Shown: positions 48,596 to 59,799 of the stretch, one piece after another
Layout: the number at the start of each line of letters is the position of its first letter
Numbering within the stretch: the first letter of the stretch is position 1
From: Prostheceraeus crozeri
Taxonomy: Eukaryota; Platyhelminthes; Polycladida; Euryleptidae
Length of the DNA stretch: 64,000 nt
Direction: 5' to 3'
Assembly (NCBI GenBank): GCA_907163375.1
Contig: CAJQUW010001859.1
Location: 868,001-932,000 of the forward strand
The notes under the pieces: model-generated
The model's input: the letters and a program-made list of their open reading frames with translations, nothing else
Told to the model about the DNA's origin: nothing
Databases searched by the model: none
Made by a program: the position numbers and the translations under genes

Positions 48596-49101
48596 CAAGA
48601 AAGAACATATTGAGTCTCGGAAAGATCAAAGAAGGATAAAGAGAATGTTTGAGGAAATGGTGAGTGAACTAAAGGTGAGTTTGAAAGACTTGAAAACTAT
48701 GGACCCTGGGATGTGAGAAAGCTGCGAAATAAAATATGAATTTTTCTAAGAAACTAACATTTTTCTGAGGAATAGCATCTTAAACCACAACTATTTTTTA
48801 TTTGCACAGATTGCCACATAATGACTTCGAAAGACCAGTGAAGTTTTGTTTTGATTTTCAAGTTAATGCGGTGGAAGCGTAAGCAAATGTGATATGCGTC
48901 GAAATTAGGGACATACGCTGAAGTAACAGTTATTTTCATACTCAATGACTTAGTATGTCATAACTACTAAACATCACACTTATACTACAGACTGAGGTGA
49001 AGTATTGAGATACGTTAGGTAATATGGCACCAGTTGGATTGAAAAATGTCATCTGTAAAAAAAAATCCACATGAAACTCAAATGACTATAAAGACTACTA
49101 A

Positions 49102-49163
49102 CAGGGACATCTATGATTTTTTATATTAATCATATTATATTTTATATTAATCACAGATGTCCC
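49102..49163. repeat. Small hairpin repeat
   Basis: AGGGACATCT and its inverse AGATGTCCCT bound a 62-bp AT-rich palindrome. Confidence 0.7.
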
Positions 49164-49694
49164 TCATACTTAGCGATAATTCGCCGCATTTAGGTCAATC
49201 TACTTAATCTTCCTTGGGTGATGCATTATAAGCATGTCCCCTCTAGCAACTGCGGATAGACAGCGGGATTATTCATCAGTTTGTATGAATAAATCTTTTA
49301 CCGCACTGCAATACTTGAAAATTGCATTTCATATGTATCATATTTTGAATGTATGTAAAATTTACAACCTAGCACCTTAACGGAGATTCGCATTAATGAC
49401 ATAAATAGAGTCCAATGGATGTGGCTAACTGAAGGATTATAAGAGTATTATTATTGCTCAACATGATGTCACACTTTCAGACCTGATCAAAAGTGCTAAC
49501 AACAAGCGATTTCAAGGATGGGGTCATCTCCTTTTGCCGATTGCCAATTCTGTAATTCATCAATTTATTCACGAAATATTGACAAGCCTTTATGATACAC
49601 ATGACCTCGCTTATCCTGACACAATTTATTGGCTGGGCTTCGTTATTTTGCATACTATATGTTGACATGATGGATAAGCGACACGAGACAGTGG

Positions 49695-49985
49695 TAAAGG
49701 CTTTCCGCTGAGTGGGTGTCCGGTAAGTGGGCCTTCCGCTGAGTGGGTTTCCGGTAAGTTGGCTTTCCGCTGAGTAGGTGTCCGGTAAGTGGGTTTTCCG
49801 CTGAGTGGGTGTCCGGTAAGTGGGCTTTCCGGTGGTTTTCAGGTAAGTGAGTTTTCCGCTGGGTGGGTGTCCGGTAAGTGAGTTTTCCGCTGAGTGGGTG
49901 TCCGGTAAGTGGGCTTTCCGGTGGTTTTCAGGTAAGTGAGTTTTCCGCTGGGTGGGTTTCCGGTAAGTGGGTTTTCCGCTCCACT
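49695..49985. repeat. Minisatellite with about 31-bp unit
   Basis: About nine variant units contain TTTCCGCTGAGTGGGTG and TCCGGTAAGTGG. Some units are shortened to about 26 bp. It abuts the Penelope element. Confidence 0.9.
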
Positions 49986-50007
49986 CTGCATATATATATA
50001 TACATAT

Positions 50008-50513
50008 AAGGAAAAATATAAAAGCAAAAATGGCAAGTAATATAAATGAAATCAGACACGCGAATATCAGAAAAAAACTTGCAAATTTATCGCCCGACCG
50101 GTTTCACTTGGTCACCCAAGCATTTCAAGGGCATTCATTTAATGAAGAAATATCATATTTACATGCATTTCACAAAATTAAATCAAAGAGATCATGCATT
50201 GAAATGAAATATCAATAATTATGAAAGAATGCAATGAAAGAAGCAGAGAATTAACATGTCTATGTACATATCAAACACGATTTAGTGATGGTCTAATTAT
50301 ATTGATGCATAGCTTTTCTTTGCCTTCCCTATATGAACGATCACAATTGGTGGGGAGTTTCAATATCGGAATGATGTTAAATGGAGGATCCATGTCTTTA
50401 GCACATGAATGAATATGATGACTGACATTAAGAACTCGATATTTGTCATCTTTCACTTGCTGTCGGTGGACTCGAGTTCTTGCTCTCAGGGAAGTCCCTG
50501 TCTGTCCCACGTA
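50008..50513 (-). repeat. pLTR of Penelope-like element, downstream copy
   Basis: It matches 53713-54217 nearly base for base and includes the end of the reverse transcriptase/GIY-YIG gene. Confidence 0.95.
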
Positions 50514-52520
50514 TAAATCCTGACAGCCCCTGCATTGCAAAACGTAAATAAGATCACTTGAATTGCAGTTCATATTATGTTGAATGTTGAATGTTCTTTG
50601 TTCATTGTTGATTTTGTAATTGAACGACTTGCCGGTAAGTAATGAGTTACAACATAAACATCTGGTCTCCCCACACTTAGTTACGCCTGAAATGATAGTG
50701 CGTTTATTTTTTGATAATATATTCAGAAGTGATGGGGGTTGTCGATAAGATGGAATGAGCTTATACTGTGCAAAAGGCTGAGTAAGTTTTAAATTCGAAT
50801 ATACCGGAACAATCACATCTTTGAAGAAATTGGGGTTATTTGGGTTGTACGTTTGGATGTATGGAATAACTTTTGACTCGTTATCATTAGCTGATTGACT
50901 TTGGGGCTGATTGTTGGCCGATTTTGCTCTTAGTATAGCATTTGTAATTAAAGTCTTAGGATAACCCAGCATGATAAGACGATTAGTCATTTCATTGAAT
51001 CTCATATCTTTTAGAGCTTTATCCGTAACAATTCTATTGATCCTATTTGCCAATGTATATGGTACATTGCGTATGATATGTCGCGGATGACACGAGTCGA
51101 AAGGAACATGGGCATGGCTGTCAGTAGTTTTGAAGAAGATATCAGTCTCAAGTTTGGAGCCAACTTTGTATACCAAAACATCGAGGAAATTAAGTCTATG
51201 ACTGTTCATTTCGATGGTAAATTTAATATCATTACTTAATGTGTTTAGAAATGAATGAAAATGGTCAATATTTCCGAAGTTCTTACTCCAAATGATGAAA
51301 CAATCATCTAAATATCTTAACCAGGATTGACGGAAGGATTGAGCATTGGCGGGAGAAAGAATTTGATTAGTAAAAGAATATACTTTTTCTTCGAGAAAAC
51401 CCATGACGAGATTCGCGTAGGTTGGAGCAACCTTTGTCCCCATCTCGTCCCGGATATTTGCAGATAAATAGTCATTTCAAAACTGAAGTAGTTGTTATGC
51501 AATATGAGCTCCAATCCTTCAAGTAAAAAATCTTTAGAAAATCTATCATCAATTAAACGTGTACATTTATCAATCCAGAATCCAACGGCATTTAACCCTA
51601 CCTCTGATTTGATGTTCGCATACAGAGATACTACGTCCAAAGACACAAAGACATCATCCTCAGATATTTCTTGAGGTAGCTTGGACAGAAAATAAAATGT
51701 ATCTTTGCAGTAGCTTGGTAGGGATGGAACTATAGGTTTCAATATCTCGTCCAGAAAAAAACTAACACGACTGGTAGGCGAATTACGACTGGCAACAATA
51801 GGTCGAAACTTTAAATCAATTGGTATATCGGTTTTCAAATATCCATATTCATCAATAGGTTTGTTTGATAAAAGATGTAATTGTTTATGGATTTTTCGTA
51901 ACCCATACATGAACGGCAGTGTTGGATTAAATTTGCACAAGAATTTATTTTCTTTCGTTGTCAAAGAACTTTTAAATTTATGACAATATGCCTTTAACTT
52001 ATTCATAGTAGTTGATGGGTCATACTTATCTATCGGTTTATATGTATTAAGATCATTAAGATGTTCCTTTAGCATATTTTCTTTATAGTTGGAATAATTC
52101 AGTATCACAAATGTGCCACCTTTGTCTGCATTAATAATGTGTAAATCTTCATTCTTTCTCAATTCGTCAAGTGTTATTCGTTAATTGTTCGATAAATTAT
52201 TTCGTTTACCTCTATTGGTATTATCAATTGAGTTGACTTTATTAGTGATCATGGTAATACCTTGGTCAAGATCTATATTGAGTCCTTTTGGAGGCTGACA
52301 GTTGGAAGGATTATGGGCTATGGAAATAATCGATTCTTCAGAATGCATTTGATTTTGCTCATTCGCGAAAAAGTCAATTAATCGTAATTTCCTGCAAAAT
52401 TCAAGCGAATCAGAGTATATCATTGAGGTATTCGATTTTGAATAGGGAGTGAATTTGCAACCTCGAGATAGTAACTTTTTTCGGATAGAGTCATATCCTT
52501 TTTTGAAAAATTTAGAATTT
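50271..52520 (-). pseudogene. Penelope reverse transcriptase with GIY-YIG endonuclease
   Basis: The reading starts near 52520 (S-K-K-G-Y-D-S-I) and shows R-K-I-H-K, F-R-P-I-V-A-S, V-S-L-D-V-V-S-L-Y-A-N-I, then G-T-K-V-A-P-T-Y-A-N and Y-L-D-D-C for the catalytic site. The C-terminal nuclease has Y-V-L-Q-C-R-G-C-Q-D-L-Y-V-G-Q-T-G. An in-frame TAA lies at 52181-52183 and a frameshift near 51440, at the G-T-K-V-A-P block. Its wording is closest to the Neptune-like GIY-YIG-containing group by recollection. Confidence 0.85.
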
Positions 52521-52535
52521 TAAGATTCTTTAGTA

Positions 52536-52985
52536 TTATAAAAAATGGTTCTGATTCTGATTGAAATTTTCATATAATACAGTTTGGTCATCATTCATTT
52601 CATTTCGTGTATCTTGTACACCGTATTCTTCATTTTCATCGAAACTGTCATAAACATTACTGTTAAAACGATTGCGGTTATTATAACGGCGATTTCTGTT
52701 GTTGAAACGAAAGGAGTTAGGATAATTAGGATTATAGAAATCATTAGAATTGTATCTATAAAATGGGTTCCGATTAAAGCGGTTATTATAATTAAAACGA
52801 CTTTGATTATTCCTAATATTACGATTTTGGATCATGAAATTACGTCTAGCAGGTTGATAATTAAAATTAGGTCGATCGAAACCGTTATTGTTCCAACGTT
52901 TAGGATTTTGAAATCTTTGAAAATTCGGTCGATTGATGGGCTTATTAAAACGCGGGTAATTATTTTCAGTAAAGTTATTCTGCAT
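52536..52985 (-). CDS. Asn/Arg-rich protein of Penelope-like element
   Basis: The 149-aa frame is built from N, R, F, Y and P in R-F-N-x-R-N type repeats, as in low-complexity RNA-binding proteins. It lies between the first frame and the reverse transcriptase on the same strand and may be part of one longer protein. Confidence 0.5.
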   Translation of the reverse strand: MQNNFTENNYPRFNKPINRPNFQRFQNPKRWNNNGFDRPNFNYQPARRNFMIQNRNIRNNQSRFNYNNRFNRNPFYRYNSNDFYNPNYPNSFRFNNRNRRYNNRNRFNSNVYDSFDENEEYGVQDTRNEMNDDQTVLYENFNQNQNHFL

Positions 52986-52995
52986 CTTACCGTTC

Positions 52996-53625
52996 CTACG
53001 TAGATTCCTGAATCCAAAATTTAATTAATGACACTAAATGTTTGTCTGAATTAAAAAAGGCACTCTTTTTCACCCAAATTATGTGACTTAACTGTTCTTC
53101 TTTTTCTACCTCCTGTTTCCAAATTTGTAATTTACGTGCCGCGGAGTCCTCGTCAAATAAATTTTTAATATAATCCTGTAATTCTGAATCAATTTTGTTA
53201 TAAAAATCTGTTTTGATAGACGCCACGGACCTCAAACGTTGAATCTCGTTTTCTACTTCAGCTGTAGTGAGTGAATTTCTTAATTCTAATTCCTCATTGG
53301 AGATGCCATCATAAGGTCTTCGCCAAAATTTTCTAGGGACCTTTTTCTCATCACCAATTAGGGCACTCTCGTATATACCAGCGAGATTATTATTCCGGAA
53401 AGCTTGGAAATAAGCTATTTTTCTTTTATACAACTTTTGTTCTTTGTACCTCTCAAAGTTACCACCATTCATTTTAAGTTGAATTTCCTTCGACATTTTC
53501 GAAATTTCGGATTTAATATTATTGCTCAAATTATTGATAGGCTCCTCCATATTCGCTGCCTCATTACCAATCAAGGATAAATTAATACTATGCACAGTTG
53601 TTATCAATGACTCCAATTTCCCCAT
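52996..53625 (-). CDS. First frame (ORF1-like) of Penelope-like element
   Basis: The 209-aa protein begins M-G-K-L-E-S-L-I and is helix-rich (N-L-S-N-N-I-K-S-E-I-S-K-M-S-K-E-I). It is the first frame after the upstream pLTR. No conserved domain recognised. Confidence 0.5.
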   Translation of the reverse strand: MGKLESLITTVHSINLSLIGNEAANMEEPINNLSNNIKSEISKMSKEIQLKMNGGNFERYKEQKLYKRKIAYFQAFRNNNLAGIYESALIGDEKKVPRKFWRRPYDGISNEELELRNSLTTAEVENEIQRLRSVASIKTDFYNKIDSELQDYIKNLFDEDSAARKLQIWKQEVEKEEQLSHIIWVKKSAFFNSDKHLVSLIKFWIQEST

Positions 53626-53712
53626 TAATGTATCAATTTCTCTGCTAAAAAAGCAACGTCTTCTCTGATCACGTGCAACGTCTTCCCACGTGTATCCATT
53701 TTTGGTATATAA

Positions 53713-54217
53713 AAGGAAAAATATAAAAGCAAAAATGGCAAGTAATATAAATGAAATCAGACACGCGAATATCAGAAAAAACTTGCAAATTTATCGCCCG
53801 ACCGGTTTCACTTGGTCACCCAAGCATTTCAAGGGCATTCATTTAATGAAGAAATATCATATTTACATGCATTTCACAAAATTAAATCAAAGAAATCATG
53901 CATTGAAATGAAATATCAATAATTATGAAAGAATGCAATGAAAGAAGCAGAGAATTAACATGTCTATGTACATATCAAACACGATTTAGTGATGGTCTAA
54001 TTATATTGATGCATAGCTTTTCTTTGCCTTCCCTATATGAACGATCACAATTGGTGGGGAGTTTCAATATCGGAATGATGTTAAATGGAGGATCCATGTC
54101 TTTAGCACATGAATGAATATGATGACTGACATTAAGAACTCGATATTTGTCATCTTTCACTTGCTGTCGGTGGACTCGAGTTCTTGCTCTCAGGGAAGTC
54201 CATGTCTGTCCCACGTA
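53713..54217 (-). repeat. pLTR of Penelope-like element, upstream copy
   Basis: It matches 50008-50513 with one fewer A in an A-run and few substitutions. The adjacent 54218-54251 is an inverted copy of 50042-50073. Confidence 0.95.
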
Positions 54218-54251
54218 ATTTCTGATATTCGCGTGTCTGATTTCATTTATA

Positions 54252-56818
54252 TATATATATGAATGATATAATGAATATATATATATAGATGAATTTCGCC
54301 ATTGGTAAAATCAATGTACTATAAGAAGAATACATCAACATCTTACTATGAAAGAAAGCAATGTGTATAAACATTTCAAAAGTAAGCACACCTCAATCTG
54401 TTTAACATCTGATATGCTCAAAATATTAGTGCTCCAACACAATTTTTCCAACAGCTATGAACGAAAGACAGCAGAGAAATATTACATCAAAGTGAATTCA
54501 CCAGCTATGAATGTAATGCTCAATCAAAATCCATCGATGTATAAATTTCTTTTCAAATTTTGTATGTTAATGTGTTGATAGAATTCTTTTTACCATCAGA
54601 CTTGTAAAAGAGACAGTCGAAATATTGTCATAATAAGATCTTATTTATTGGCCTTGTCTTTCTTTTCATTTATATATATATATATATATATATCAGTGGT
54701 CAGTGAATCTATGAAGAATCGACTATTTCTAGTATTTTTTAACTGCACTTTCGCTACTGCAAGCTCATAATATGCAATAATTCATGTAGGTTACTTGAAT
54801 AGTATATCATATCGACAAATGATTTGGATGTTCGTGCAAGACAAACTGATAATATTATTTTTAATGAAATACATGATAATTCTTTATTATGTGACCACAC
54901 TTTGTAGATAGTTTAATAACCTTCGCCCAACTAAGGTGTTTGCCAAACGCGGCCATTGCCCCCTACCGGGGCGATGGCTAAGAAACAAAGAAATCAAAAC
55001 CTTAAATTCGAGAACATTCCAGAATCATCACACATCGCATCAGCACATGAATAAAGAACTACTTTTGGAGCAATTCAATCCATTATGTGGAATCGATCCA
55101 TCGTGTGAGAAAAATAGGCAGAGAAGTTGGGGTAGAATTGCAGAGACCGGAAATTACAATGAATGGTCATGACTGCAGCTTGATGCTACTCACGTTGGCT
55201 TTGATGATCAATTACATCTTTAATTGATATTGTCGAATATTTAAAAACGAGCAAATTATCCATCACTCCAACTTATTTCTCTTTGGTGAGAAATAAGAGA
55301 GACATTGTCTTAGGAGCCAGGAGCGACATTATCTTAATCACATTGCATTGTTATGCCAAATCCGCGGATCGACCCGCGAGCTTCAAGGTTCAGACCCGAT
55401 CCGACCCGACCGGCAGATCACGTTTCCGCAGGTCTGCCCGTGGGTCTTGTACCCGTGTGCAACTCTGGAATCATAGAAATTTTTTTAAAGAAGATTGTCT
55501 ATCTGAAGTTGACTAGAAAGTTGACTAGAAATTGATTAAATGTCGCAGCAAAACCGGTGGAACTACATTGGGGTATGAATCATCAATGAAAAGCTTATAA
55601 TTGCACATGTGACTAATTCTGACCCAATGACACAGCCGTTGACAAAGGGAAAATGCTTGCGTTTTTTGTGCCGTGCAATTGTACATTGCATGAAGCTTTA
55701 CTTCCATCCTAGAAGTTTTATTGTTATCGATTTCTATTTCTGGAACCAACCCACAAGCAAAAGTCGATTCCTTTCTCAGACAATTTTGTTCTGCTCTGAA
55801 AATGCATTAAAATTGGCATCCTTTCTAGTTTCGTTCAACCGCCTGGTCGTCTGCTATATGGACTATAGGTGTGTGGTGGAAGCGGCTGGTGAATCATTGC
55901 GAAAGTTTCTTAAATTACGACGGACGTTGAGTGCAAAGTGGGCGATTCAAAAATTATAATATAAATTCTTTGCATCACATTTCATTGGAATATAAAGATT
56001 GCTGGAAGAATGATACCTGATACGCGACGGATGATTTTATTAATCTTCCTTAAATGTGAATAGCTCAATGTGACATAACTTAGATTTGCGAGACTCCTCA
56101 TCAATAATCCTTTTTGATTACTAATTATTATTTCGCTTCTTTTATAAGGCAAAATGTGTCCAAATGGCATTGGCAATTATACTATGAATCTGAAGACAAC
56201 ATTTAATTGCACCTCTGCTTCCGCATGAAGACTTATAGAGACATGGAATGACATGACAGCTAAAGGCAAGATTACGCAAACCATGTCAGTCATATTATAG
56301 AATTTTACTTAGCAGCGTCTTCTTTCAGATGGCAGACAAGGCAGCCATCTATCTTACAAACTTACTTGTCGTTCTAAGAGGTGCACGATCGATCTCAAAA
56401 TATAGAAAACTTTAAGCTGTCACCTCTTCAAGTTTCAAATTCTTTGAATGTTCAAAATATTAAAAAAAGCGTTCATGATTAGATTTAACAAGTAAACTTC
56501 ATCAAGGCTCGAATTAAAATGCATAAAGAAGCGAAATACATCCGCATTGCACATGCAGATCTATTACATTTCATGCATTTTTCTATTTTCATCTCATGTA
56601 CATATATTTCATCGAATTATGTAAATGTAGAGTATCATCTTTGTAATTATTCTGAATTTGTAAAAGTCATTGTCCTGAATCATCTCATCCTCGTGTTCTC
56701 TTTTTTGAAAAATAAACGATTTGATATTTCGACATTTCGACATGCATGCTAAAATCCCAAGGATATGCAATTGCATGCTAAATACACCTAATATAAAGAA
56801 ACAGTGGCAGCTACGATA
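54252..56818. other. Host flank without recognisable gene
   Basis: AT dinucleotide runs lie near 54247-54290 and 54668-54694. Other short frames show no motif. Confidence 0.5.
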
Positions 56819-58108
56819 AGCTCCATTCATACAGGCGACAGCGACACGACAGCGACACCTTGCGACATTGACGACACCGTTCAGACCAACTCGGCGACGC
56901 TCTGACGACATTTCGACGGCATTCACGCGACAAATTAACACAGAATCATTAACGTTTTTCATAAATATCTTATTACTCATTATTGTGTTTTTTTTATTAT
57001 CACGATGAGCTTCCTTGCATGATCAGCTTTCAAACGAATACAAATATGGTTCAGTTATCAACTGTATTTTAGTTGATATTTTGTGAATCAATTACTCGTC
57101 AATAACCGATCCTTTTCACCAAGCATGCTTAGTTATTGGCGTCAGCTTGAAGAAATTTCGTTGGGTTAAAGATGGTGTGAGGTCATGCTTTTGTCTATTT
57201 GTGCGTAAATTGGGTCTAGCACATGATTGAGTTTGCATATCCTTGCAATGATGTCTGACGCAGAGGTTGTGTTATCCTTCCACTATCTACATCGGCGAAA
57301 GCAAAGAAGGCGCATTTGGCAGAGGAGCCACATTGAAGGCAGAGATGAGAGAGGGGAAATGCTGCTGTTCAAGGAACTACATGTACTCCCGCATGAGTCG
57401 GTGAACTTTTGCTTTTTTATTGTCTTTCATCGGACCAGCGATCCAAAAGAAAGACACTAATTATCAGCAGATGAGACGGCTTGTCATATTTATTTTAATC
57501 ACATTCATTCTCAATAACATCCCTTTCAACTCACATCAAGGTTTACAGTAATTCAATTTCAATAATACAATTGTGAAGCAAGTAAACAATGAGATGCATT
57601 AATTAGGTATGTCATCAAAAGTTGGAATAACCACTACCCATCCCATGAATTTATCTCCACACATTTCCTTGTCATGTTTGATATCAAATTGAAGCAAATG
57701 TTTTTCTCTACACAAATATCAGGTATCGCAAGGTCAAAACGAAAAGCAAATGATTTTGTTTTCGTTCTGACTACCAGCCATTACACATTTTTGTGTTCCT
57801 GCACAGAAAGCTATGATCCTAAATCATTTGTCAAGTCATTCTCGTCTCAGTCACCTGCAGATGTGCGGGGCAAACCAGCGACTTCACGCGACATAACAAA
57901 TTTTGGAGCTCCTATCTGTAACATAGGTCGCCGAGAATTTCAGAACATTTTTCTGAGCAAGGAGCGTGTCGTCGAATGTCGCGTTCATGTCGCGTGGTCT
58001 ATGTGAACGCGCAGGCAGGTTTACATATAATCTTGAAATAACTACTGCAATTGACTGCAATGATTGACAGTGTCACTATCGTGTCGTGTCGCCTGTCTGA
58101 ATGGAGCT
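56819..58108. mobile_element. TIR-bounded non-autonomous DNA element
   Basis: The ends AGCTCCATTCA-T-ACAGGCGACA and the inverse at 58103-58108 inward pair over about 40 bp with mismatches. ATA flanks both sides and may be a 3-bp duplication. Many GCGAC blocks lie near the ends. No transposase frame was found. Confidence 0.55.
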
Positions 58109-58922
58109 ATAGAAATCCATTCCAACTGATGCTACAATTTAAAGTGGTTTAGCCAGCAGCTCGAATATCTTGATTGTCTGAAATAATTTGGATTAATCGT
58201 CTTCTGTGCAAAATATTCATCTACATCAGATGCTTCCGGCATTGCTATATTATATTTCCATAAAATGAAGCGAATTCAATCAAACTCAAACAGATCGGTA
58301 TTGATCAATAAATTTTCTGAAAATCAAGTGTTCGAATGAGTTATGAATGTCAGATTCACTTTTAGCATGAAAATTAGATCCAGACTCGACGTTTATAGGC
58401 TATAAACAACATTTTTCTGCAACATCAATCGCAAGCAATCAATCAAATAAATACTGATCAAGAAACTTCATATACGGCTCGATCTGTTGATGAGCTCAAT
58501 TAATTTTGTTTTGAATGCACATTCGTCTTAGCGCAAAATTCTATCAGCAACGTTGAGATGAATTCTTTACTTTCAACATGCTGCATATACTTAATTACGT
58601 TTATATTGTGCATAGAATATCTGAAGAGTCTATGGATCCGCTTTGGCCGTGATGCTCAATGCTTCCCATAATGCTGGGCTTGTATGATGAATTGATAATC
58701 AATGATAGTGGGCTGCTACAGTCGCTGACAGTTGCGTGATAAGGAACGCCGAGTTTAGTTGTACGCCATTGCTTTGAAGTAAAAGTGAGGTATTATTCAT
58801 ACAAACTAAAATTATGACTAAAAATTATTGAGATTTTCACGAGAGAAGATGATATAACATATCTATGGTCTAAAATTCGATGTGTCGTAGCATGGTCGTA
58901 GCATGGACTCCTAGATATTGGC

Positions 58923-58983
58923 AGGGATGTCTATGAACAATATGATATAGAAGTTCTATATCATATTATTCATAGACATTCCT
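58923..58983. mobile_element. 61-bp palindromic element with 9-bp direct repeats
   Basis: Arms of about 28 bp pair with small mismatches. GATATTGGC flanks both sides (58914-58922 and 58984-58992), looking like a 9-bp target duplication. Confidence 0.6.
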
Positions 58984-59599
58984 GATATTGGCCACAATTA
59001 TAGCGACGTCTATGGTCGCAGTAAAGTAGCGTTCTACCGATTGTCTGACAAAAATTTGAGTCTCTCCGAATGACATGTCACATCGCTGATAATCTTAGAT
59101 GTGTACAAACGTGCGGGCAACGAGGCACTACAGACTGTCATTTTTGGAAATTGCATCGAATGTTCTGACCAGGTTTTCCTCCCAAATACCAATTTTGTTT
59201 GACGAAATACTTGCTAGTGTTTTCAAACTCAATGTGACAATGAAACTCTTTCCCGTTTGACCATTTTTCGCTAGACAAAGATGCCATCCACGTCCGGTGA
59301 GTCCGCTGAAGCATACAGAGCAGTTACTCGTGCAAAATCAATGTCTGTCTAATTTACTAGCCAATTCACTATCTGCTGTTTAGGAAAATTGAAAGTTCAA
59401 TTAAGATTTTTCTGGCAATGAGTCGTGAAATATCTACGATTCCGATTCATTTCATTACTAGTAAACTTGTATATAATAGAAATAATTATCTAGCTTCATA
59501 AAGTGGCTGAAAATTGTTGTTATCAGCGTTTGATTTTATTATGGCAGCTTCTTAACTTTCAATGATTGTAAAGATACCATACAGTGCAGATAGCCTAAG

Positions 59600-59799
59600 C
59601 CATAGAGTAGGGATATACAGGTAGAGTGTCGACTCAAGAAAGTATCTGTATACAATGAAAATTTTTATATCAAAAGTTTCAGTTTTTTGAGGAGATTACG
59701 TTCCCGTGGTCCAAAAAAATATTTGAGCAGTTTTGAAAAAAGTCAAAATTTGCCAATTTATATACTACCGAGATGACGCCCCTATATAAGTAGTATGAA
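59600..59799 (+). repeat. Dispersed 200-bp repeat, copy 2
   Basis: See copy 1 at 46257-46454; the differences are scattered substitutions and short indels. Confidence 0.85.

Larger units (their letters stand above)
45215..49690. other. Host flank without recognisable gene
   Basis: No coding region can be supported. Two GC-rich blocks with repeated GGAGCC (46126-46196 and about 48337-48390) resemble each other, and small palindromic elements and a dispersed repeat occur, listed separately. Confidence 0.5.
50008..54251 (-). mobile_element. Penelope-like element with pLTRs
   Basis: The element runs on the minus strand, with 505-bp direct repeats at both ends (99 percent alike), an inverted tail of about 34 bp at 54218-54251, two upstream frames and a reverse transcriptase with a GIY-YIG domain. 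This is the tandem pLTR structure known for Penelope elements. The coding part has an in-frame stop and a frameshift, so it is probably dead. Confidence 0.9.

Noticed and set aside
52584-53017. Ile/Val-rich frames opposite the Asn/Arg-rich Penelope protein
   Set aside because: Antisense shadows of a low-complexity coding strand.
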